Below the pieces are notes generated by a model. That model was not told where the DNA came from. It did not search any database and saw only the letters and a list, made by a program, of their open reading frames with translations. From assembly GCA_007120055.1 (NCBI GenBank), contig SKOL01000629.1, positions 1 through 10,880 of the forward strand: DNA of 10,880 nucleotides, written 5' to 3'. The position numbers and the translations under genes were made by a program. Below are positions 6,396 through 10,880 of the stretch, piece by piece (position 1 is the stretch's first letter; the number at the start of each line of letters is the position of its first letter). This DNA comes from Anaerobacillus sp. (GTDB lineage Bacteria; Bacillota; Bacilli; Bacillales_H; Anaerobacillaceae).

Positions 6396-6436
6396 TGATC
6401 TTCAGTGCTTGCCGGCATCGGGGATCAGGCTTTTTT
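6393..6436 (+). terminator. Rho-independent terminator after adhE
   Basis: GTCTGATC (6393-6400) pairs with GATCAGGC (6423-6430), 8 pairs with one U-G, and six T residues follow (6431-6436). Within the 22-nt loop GTGC and GCAT can extend pairing. The first three bases of the stem also belong to repeat arm B' of the upstream element, so the two structures may compete. The terminator separates adhE from odhAB. Confidence 0.8.
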
Positions 6437-6521
6437 GTCGTCTGTCTAAAAATCATTATTAAATGCGGCCATATACCTAAAAGTAAACCCCAAAAGTTTG
6501 GCGAAAATAGTCTTTTTAAAA

Positions 6522-6535
6522 CGGAAACGCTTTCT
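6522..6535. promoter_or_regulatory. Candidate CcpA cre site upstream of odhA
   Basis: CGGAAACGCTTTCT agrees with the cre consensus TGWAANCGNTNWCA at 11 of 14 positions, with an intact central CG. It lies about 120 bp before the odhA start. Glucose repression of odhAB is known in Bacillus subtilis; CcpA binding at this site is inferred. Confidence 0.45.
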
Positions 6536-6541
6536 TGAAAA

Positions 6542-6571
6542 GTTAATTAACACTATGTTAGTGTTGTTAAC
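6542..6571. promoter_or_regulatory. 30-bp inverted repeat in the odhA control region
   Basis: GTTAA and TTAAC at the ends enclose the perfect arms AACACTA (6549-6555) and TAGTGTT (6559-6565) around TGT, with TT versus G unpaired between inner and outer arms. TTGAAA (6535-6540) lies just before it, TATGAT (6573-6578) and TATATA (6582-6587) after it, though no pair has ideal spacing. It could be an operator over the odhA promoter. Confidence 0.4.
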
Positions 6572-6655
6572 GTATGATGGTTATATAGTTTAAGTTTAAA
6601 TTTGTGAGCAAAGTATCAGTAGTATGCATATGTTCAATCATTGGAGGTTTGTTGG

Positions 6656-9475
6656 ATGCGAAAAAACAATGACAACAACGAAAATCCTTGGAACAACATT
6701 TCTGGACTCAATTTAGCTTATTTGATCGATCTATATGAACAATATCGTGAAGGCCGAACTGAAATAGACGAAGAGATGAGGAGTTTATTTGATCATTGGG
6801 TCCCCCCTTTAAATGGGGAAATAAATGGGAGATCTACAGTTTTGCGAGATAATGACGAAGTATTAAAAGTCGTCGCCGCTACTAAATTAGCTGATTACAT
6901 TCGTAATTACGGTCACCAATATGCTAACCTATGCCCAATTGAAAGTAACAAACCTACGAAACAGCTTCAGTTAGAAGATTTTCACCTGACAAAAACCGAT
7001 TTAGAAAAAATGTCTGCTCAAATTATTTGTTCATGTGAAGGAGTAAATTTAGAAAATGCGTATGAAGCATTTTTATATTTAAAACAATGCTACACAAAAA
7101 CGATTGGCATTGAGTTTAGTCATGTTCACAACAAAGAAGAGCGAGAATGGTTGATAGATAAAATTGAACAGGGGCGACTATATCAAAGTTTTACGAAAGA
7201 TAAAAAAATTAACTTGTTAAAGAGTTTAACAGAAGTTGAAGAGTTTGAAAATTTTATACAACGAACATTTGTCGGTCAAAAGCGTTTTTCTGTTGAAGGG
7301 TTAGATGCACTTGTTCCGATGTTACAAAACGTCATTCAGAAAGCGTTACTAGATGGAGTGAAGAATGTGTTAATCGGTATGGCGCATCGCGGTAGGCTGA
7401 ATGTTTTAGCACATGTTTTAGGAAAACCTTATGAACAGATTTTTTCCGAGTTTCAGCAAGCACCAAATAAAGAGTTAGTGCCCTCTGAAGGTTCGACAGG
7501 GATAAATTTTGGCTGGACGGGAGATGTAAAATATCATTTAGGCGCTGATTTACAGCTGAAACAGAAAAAAGCAATGATAACACTTGCGAATAATCCAAGT
7601 CATTTGGAATTTGTCGGTCCAGTCGTGCAAGGATTTACGAGAGCGGTTCAAGATTATCGCTCAACGAGAGGGTATCCAGAGCAGGATACGTCTAAGGCGC
7701 TCTCATTGATCATTCACGGTGATGCTGCTTTTGCAGGGCAAGGAATCGTTGCTGAAACGTTAAACTTAAGCGGTTTAAATGGATATAAAATTGGTGGAAG
7801 TATTCATATTATTGCCAATAATTTAATTGGTTTTACGACCGATAGTATTGATTCTCGATCAACAACGTATGCAAGCGATTTAGCGAAAGGTTTTGAAATC
7901 CCAATTATACATGTGAACGCTGATGATCCAGAAGCTTGCATATCGGTGATGCAGTTAGCTTTTGAATACCGTCAAGCATTTAAGCGCGACTTTATTATTG
8001 ATCTCATCGGCTATCGTCGCTATGGGCACAACGAAATGGATGAACCAGCGATCACTCAGCCGAAAATGTATGAATTTATTCGAAAGCATTCAACGGTGAA
8101 AACACTTTACAAAGAAAAGCTAACCAAAAATGGAGTTATCACTGATGATACCGAATTTGAAAAAAAGGTAAAGCAAAAGCTTCAAGAGGGGTACGAGAAA
8201 GTAATAAATGGAGCTACTCTATCCGAAAATGAAGTAATTGAAAATGAAAATGAATCTTTGTCTCAAAAAAGTGAGAGGAATGTACCAATAGAAATATTAC
8301 GACAGATCAATCAACAATTGCTAAGTTGGCCTAACGAGTTTTCGATCTTCCCTAAATTAGAAAAAATTTTAAAGCGACGAAAAGCTAGTTTTGAAGAGGG
8401 TGGAAAAGTCGATTGGGCACACGCTGAAGTGTTGGCGTTTGCAACAATCTTAAATGATGGAACACCGATAAGATTAACAGGGCAAGATTCAGAAAGAGGT
8501 ACGTTTGCTCAGCGTCATCTTGTTTTAAATGATTACGAGCACGGGACGAAATTTTCCCCACTCCATCAATTAAAAACAAGTAATGCTTCATTTGCGATTC
8601 ATAATAGTCCTTTGTCTGAAGCGGCGGTTGTCGGCTTTGAGTATGGTTATAATGTCATCGCCCAAAAGACGCTCGTTTTATGGGAAGCGCAATACGGTGA
8701 TTTTGCTAACGGTGCTCAAGTGTTATTTGATCAATTTGTTTCTAGTGGACGTGCGAAATGGCGCCAAAAGTCAGGAATCGTCTTTTTACTACCACATGGA
8801 TATGAAGGGCAAGGACCAGAACACTCAAGTGCAAGATTAGAACGTTTTCTTCAGTTAGCAGCTGAAAATAATTGGACGGTAGCTAATTTAACGAATTCCG
8901 CCCAGTACTTTCATATTTTACGAAAGCAAGCGGCCATGTTAGGACGTGACAATGTTCGTCCGCTCGTTTTAATGACGCCGAAAAGTTTGTTGCGTCATCG
9001 TTTAACGGCATCGTCCCCCTTACAATTAGCCGAAGGAAGTTTTGAACCGCTGATCGAACAGAAAGTTTTAAATCATCCTGAAGAAGTGACGAGACTTGTT
9101 TTATGTAGTGGAAAAATAGCGGTAGATCTTAAAGAAGCATTAACTGATGAGAAACAGTCACTTGACGAGCTTCATATAATGTCGGTTGAGCAGTTATATC
9201 CATTTCCAAAAGAAAATATAATTGAAATTCTTTCTCGCTTCCCATCGCTACAAGAAATTGTTTGGGTGCAAGAGGAGCCTAAAAATATGGGTGCATGGTT
9301 TTATATAAATTTAAAAATTCGTTCTGTCGTCCCGAAAAACGTTTCTGTTCGTTATATCGGACGACCAAATCGTTCAAGTCCAGCAGAAGGTGATCCAACG
9401 GCTCATAAGCTGGAGCAAAAACGTATTATTACAGAAGCTCTGAAATTTAAAAAGGGAGGCATGAACGATGAATGA
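6656..9475 (+). CDS. odhA: 2-oxoglutarate dehydrogenase E1 component
   Basis: The thiamine-diphosphate-dependent E1 decarboxylates 2-oxoglutarate and passes the succinyl group to the lipoyl arm of OdhB, in the cytosolic TCA-cycle complex. ATG 6656 gives 939 residues, close to the Bacillus subtilis protein. It is chosen because GGAGG (6643-6647) is 8 nt upstream; an earlier TTG at 6641 would overlap that site. Features in order: N-terminal E2-contact helix ([20 protein letters not shown]); active-site HRGRLNVL (from H244); the thiamine-diphosphate/Mg motif GDAAFAGQG (355-363); [13 protein letters not shown]; and the transketolase-like second domain with [13 protein letters not shown] (609-621), [10 protein letters not shown] and [15 protein letters not shown]. 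All are intact. Like other Bacillus OdhA it has no fused E2 catalytic domain. It overlaps odhB by 8 nt; the E3 subunit (PdhD) is not encoded here. Confidence 0.97.
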   Translation: MRKNNDNNENPWNNISGLNLAYLIDLYEQYREGRTEIDEEMRSLFDHWVPPLNGEINGRSTVLRDNDEVLKVVAATKLADYIRNYGHQYANLCPIESNKPTKQLQLEDFHLTKTDLEKMSAQIICSCEGVNLENAYEAFLYLKQCYTKTIGIEFSHVHNKEEREWLIDKIEQGRLYQSFTKDKKINLLKSLTEVEEFENFIQRTFVGQKRFSVEGLDALVPMLQNVIQKALLDGVKNVLIGMAHRGRLNVLAHVLGKPYEQIFSEFQQAPNKELVPSEGSTGINFGWTGDVKYHLGADLQLKQKKAMITLANNPSHLEFVGPVVQGFTRAVQDYRSTRGYPEQDTSKALSLIIHGDAAFAGQGIVAETLNLSGLNGYKIGGSIHIIANNLIGFTTDSIDSRSTTYASDLAKGFEIPIIHVNADDPEACISVMQLAFEYRQAFKRDFIIDLIGYRRYGHNEMDEPAITQPKMYEFIRKHSTVKTLYKEKLTKNGVITDDTEFEKKVKQKLQEGYEKVINGATLSENEVIENENESLSQKSERNVPIEILRQINQQLLSWPNEFSIFPKLEKILKRRKASFEEGGKVDWAHAEVLAFATILNDGTPIRLTGQDSERGTFAQRHLVLNDYEHGTKFSPLHQLKTSNASFAIHNSPLSEAAVVGFEYGYNVIAQKTLVLWEAQYGDFANGAQVLFDQFVSSGRAKWRQKSGIVFLLPHGYEGQGPEHSSARLERFLQLAAENNWTVANLTNSAQYFHILRKQAAMLGRDNVRPLVLMTPKSLLRHRLTASSPLQLAEGSFEPLIEQKVLNHPEEVTRLVLCSGKIAVDLKEALTDEKQSLDELHIMSVEQLYPFPKENIIEILSRFPSLQEIVWVQEEPKNMGAWFYINLKIRSVVPKNVSVRYIGRPNRSSPAEGDPTAHKLEQKRIITEALKFKKGGMNDE

Positions 9476-10751
9476 AATAATTGTCCCACAACTTGCTGAA
9501 TCGGTAACTGAAGGAACAGTGGCAGAATGGTTAAAAAAGCCTGGAGATATAATTAATAAAGGAGATATCGTTGTCGAGTTAGAAACAGATAAAGTCAATG
9601 TTGAACTAAACTCAGATTATTCAGGTGTTTTAAAAGAAGTGTTAAAACAATCGGGAGATACCGTTAAAGTTGGTGAGGTAATCGCTGTTATTGCTGATGA
9701 AGGAGAAGAGTTAGTCTCTCGGCCGACTCCAAAAATGAATGATGCTAAAGGAAGCAGCTCTAGCGAAAGTGAAATAGATCAAGGTTCTCCTACTCAAGGA
9801 CAACAGAGGCCCCTCGCATTTCCGTCAGCAAGAAAACATGCGAGGGAAAAAGGGATAAACTTAAATGCAATTACGTCGACAGACCCATTAGGAAGAGTCA
9901 GAAAGCAAGATGTTGATGGTTATGAAGCTAAACGTCAGTCAGATGAGAAAAATCAGCTAAAGGTTGAAGACATAAAAAATGCCGCAAAAAATAATACACG
10001 TGAAGCAGAGAGGCAAACAGAAGGAAAGTGGAATCAAAGTGACTTTAGCACCGAACGGGTTGAACGCATCAAAATGTCACGACGTCGCCAAACCATTGCG
10101 AAACGCTTAGTCGAAGCCCAACAAACAGCAGCAATGCTCACAACTTATAACGAAGTTGATATGACAGAAGTGGTGAAACTTCGTAATCGTCGAAAAGATA
10201 AATTTTACGAGCAACACGGTGTAAAGCTAGGATTCATGTCGCTGTTTACAAAAGCAGTAGTTGTTGCATTAAAACAATTTCCGTTATTAAATGCCGAAAT
10301 TCAAGAAGATGAAATTATCTTAAAGAAATTTTACGATATCGGAGTAGCAGTTTCTACAGATGAAGGTTTAGTGGTACCAGTAGTTCGTGAAGCTGATCGC
10401 CTTAGTTTTGCTGAAATTGAAAAAAAGATATCTGATTTAGCGATGAAGGCTCGAGATAATAAACTAAAGTTGGGTGATCTCCAAGGGGGGACGTTTACAA
10501 TTACTAACGGTGGAGTTTACGGATCGTTATGGTCAACGCCTATTTTAAATAGTCCGCAAGTAGGGATTTTAGGTATGCATAAAATTCAAAAGCGTCCTGT
10601 TGCGATTGATGATGACAAACAAGAAAATCGTCCAATGATGTATATCGCCCTTTCGTATGATCACCGGATTATTGACGGGAAAGAAGCCGTTAGTTTTTTA
10701 GAAAAAGTGAAACAGCTGTTAGAAGATCCGGAAGATTTGTTTTTAGGGTAA
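9468..10751 (+). CDS. odhB: 2-oxoglutarate dehydrogenase E2, dihydrolipoyl succinyltransferase
   Basis: Forms the core of the 2-oxoglutarate dehydrogenase complex and transfers the succinyl group from lipoamide to CoA. The lipoyl domain (about 1-77) carries the lipoylation lysine K42 in ETDKVNVE. A Ser/Pro/Gln-rich linker leads to the peripheral-subunit-binding domain (about 115-152: [11 protein letters not shown]...GRVRKQDV). A charged linker follows (about 153-195), then the catalytic domain (about 197-427) with [17 protein letters not shown] and the active-site SYDHRIIDG (H399, D403). The 427-residue length is normal. The start lies inside the odhA end; GGGAGG (9454-9459) is 8 nt upstream, so the subunits are translationally coupled. 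[16 protein letters not shown] and [10 protein letters not shown] favour a succinyltransferase over PdhC or BkdB, as does the odhA partner. No terminator is visible in the 75 bp after the stop. Confidence 0.97.
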   Translation: MNEIIVPQLAESVTEGTVAEWLKKPGDIINKGDIVVELETDKVNVELNSDYSGVLKEVLKQSGDTVKVGEVIAVIADEGEELVSRPTPKMNDAKGSSSSESEIDQGSPTQGQQRPLAFPSARKHAREKGINLNAITSTDPLGRVRKQDVDGYEAKRQSDEKNQLKVEDIKNAAKNNTREAERQTEGKWNQSDFSTERVERIKMSRRRQTIAKRLVEAQQTAAMLTTYNEVDMTEVVKLRNRRKDKFYEQHGVKLGFMSLFTKAVVVALKQFPLLNAEIQEDEIILKKFYDIGVAVSTDEGLVVPVVREADRLSFAEIEKKISDLAMKARDNKLKLGDLQGGTFTITNGGVYGSLWSTPILNSPQVGILGMHKIQKRPVAIDDDKQENRPMMYIALSYDHRIIDGKEAVSFLEKVKQLLEDPEDLFLG

Positions 10752-10826
10752 AAGAAGGTATTAATAGGCGCTTTCTAATAATAAATAGCATTTAGGGCAA
10801 GTTAATTATTTAGGAGGTGATCATAA

Positions 10827-10880
10827 ATGGCAAGAAATCCACGACCGACAAGAGGAAATAGAGATGAGACGATCCCTGGA
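10827..10880 (+). CDS. Unrecognised gene, first 18 codons only
   Basis: ATG at 10827 is preceded at 6 nt by AGGAGGTGA (10812-10820), an almost complete complement of the 16S rRNA 3' end. Eighteen codons are open to the right edge. The visible residues (MARNPRPTRGNRDETIPG) are basic, Arg/Pro-rich and hydrophilic, with no signal peptide. They are too few to identify a family. It follows odhB by 75 bp without a visible terminator and could be co-transcribed or have its own promoter. Confidence 0.6.
   Translation, partial: MARNPRPTRGNRDETIPG

Larger units (their letters stand above)
6440..6655 (+). other. Control region of odhAB, non-coding
   Basis: Between the adhE terminator and odhA there is no credible gene. 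Apart from the cre-like site and the 30-bp inverted repeat, there is a short CCAAA-AG-TTTGG dyad at 6490-6501. The promoter probably lies between about 6535 and 6590, leaving a leader of roughly 70-100 nt, but no clear -35/-10 pair can be fixed. Confidence 0.5.

Noticed and set aside
6601..6613. TTTGTGAGCAAAG before odhA as a Rex/Fnr operator
   Set aside because: Only the left TTGTGA half is present; there is no matching TTCACAA half at the proper distance.
8583..8840. Plus-strand 85-codon frame inside odhA, and minus-strand frames at 7332-7598 and 8385-8591
   Set aside because: Out-of-frame or antisense shadows of conserved OdhA motifs, without their own translation signals.
1..10880. A defence or other novel multi-gene system
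   Set aside because: The identifiable genes are a GNAT acetyltransferase, permeases and central-metabolism enzymes; no nuclease, toxin, transposase, integrase or reverse transcriptase motif is visible.

Overview
This window looks like chromosome from a low-GC, Gram-positive member of the Bacillaceae. The DNA is AT-rich, ribosome binding sites are strong (AAGGAGG-type), GTG starts are used, and the 2-oxoglutarate dehydrogenase E1 and E2 are of Bacillus type and length. A full-length bifunctional alcohol/acetaldehyde dehydrogenase (AdhE) suggests a lineage that can ferment. A facultative or alkaliphilic group such as Anaerobacillus or its relatives would fit, but that is inference and species cannot be assigned.

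Layout: (1) 1-601, minus strand: the first 200 residues of an Eis-family GNAT acetyltransferase, running off the left edge. (2) 602-1062: a non-coding divergent region with AT-rich palindromes and copies of a recurring TGAATTTCATAAT motif. (3) 1063-2867: two coupled inner-membrane ABC permeases of the oligopeptide/dipeptide/nickel class, with no binding protein or ATPase beside them, closed by a strong terminator at 2934-2980. (4) 3082-3381: a redox-operator-like palindrome and extended -10 promoter driving a 75-residue protein I do not recognise. (5) 3386-3634: two and a half imperfect tandem repeats of about 93-103 bp, each carrying a TTCACAA operator half-site, directly before adhE. (6) 3651-6254: adhE. 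(7) 6266-6436: an intricate set of crossing inverted repeats, a possible 23-codon ORF and a terminator. (8) 6440-6655: control region of odhA with a cre-like site and a 30-bp inverted repeat. (9) 6656-10751: odhA-odhB, overlapping by 8 bp. (10) 10827 to the right edge: the first 18 codons of an unrecognised gene with an excellent ribosome binding site.

Metabolic reading: AdhE disposes of NADH by reducing acetyl-CoA to ethanol, and OdhAB runs the oxidative TCA step 2-oxoglutarate to succinyl-CoA. The two lie side by side but are separated by a terminator and appear to have independent control. The TTCACAA sites before the 75-residue gene and adhE resemble Rex (NADH-sensing) or Fnr operators, which would suit a fermentative module.

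The least explained parts are the repeat array before adhE, the mutually exclusive pairings after adhE, the 75-residue protein, and the orphan permease pair. None of these is proven to be a new system.
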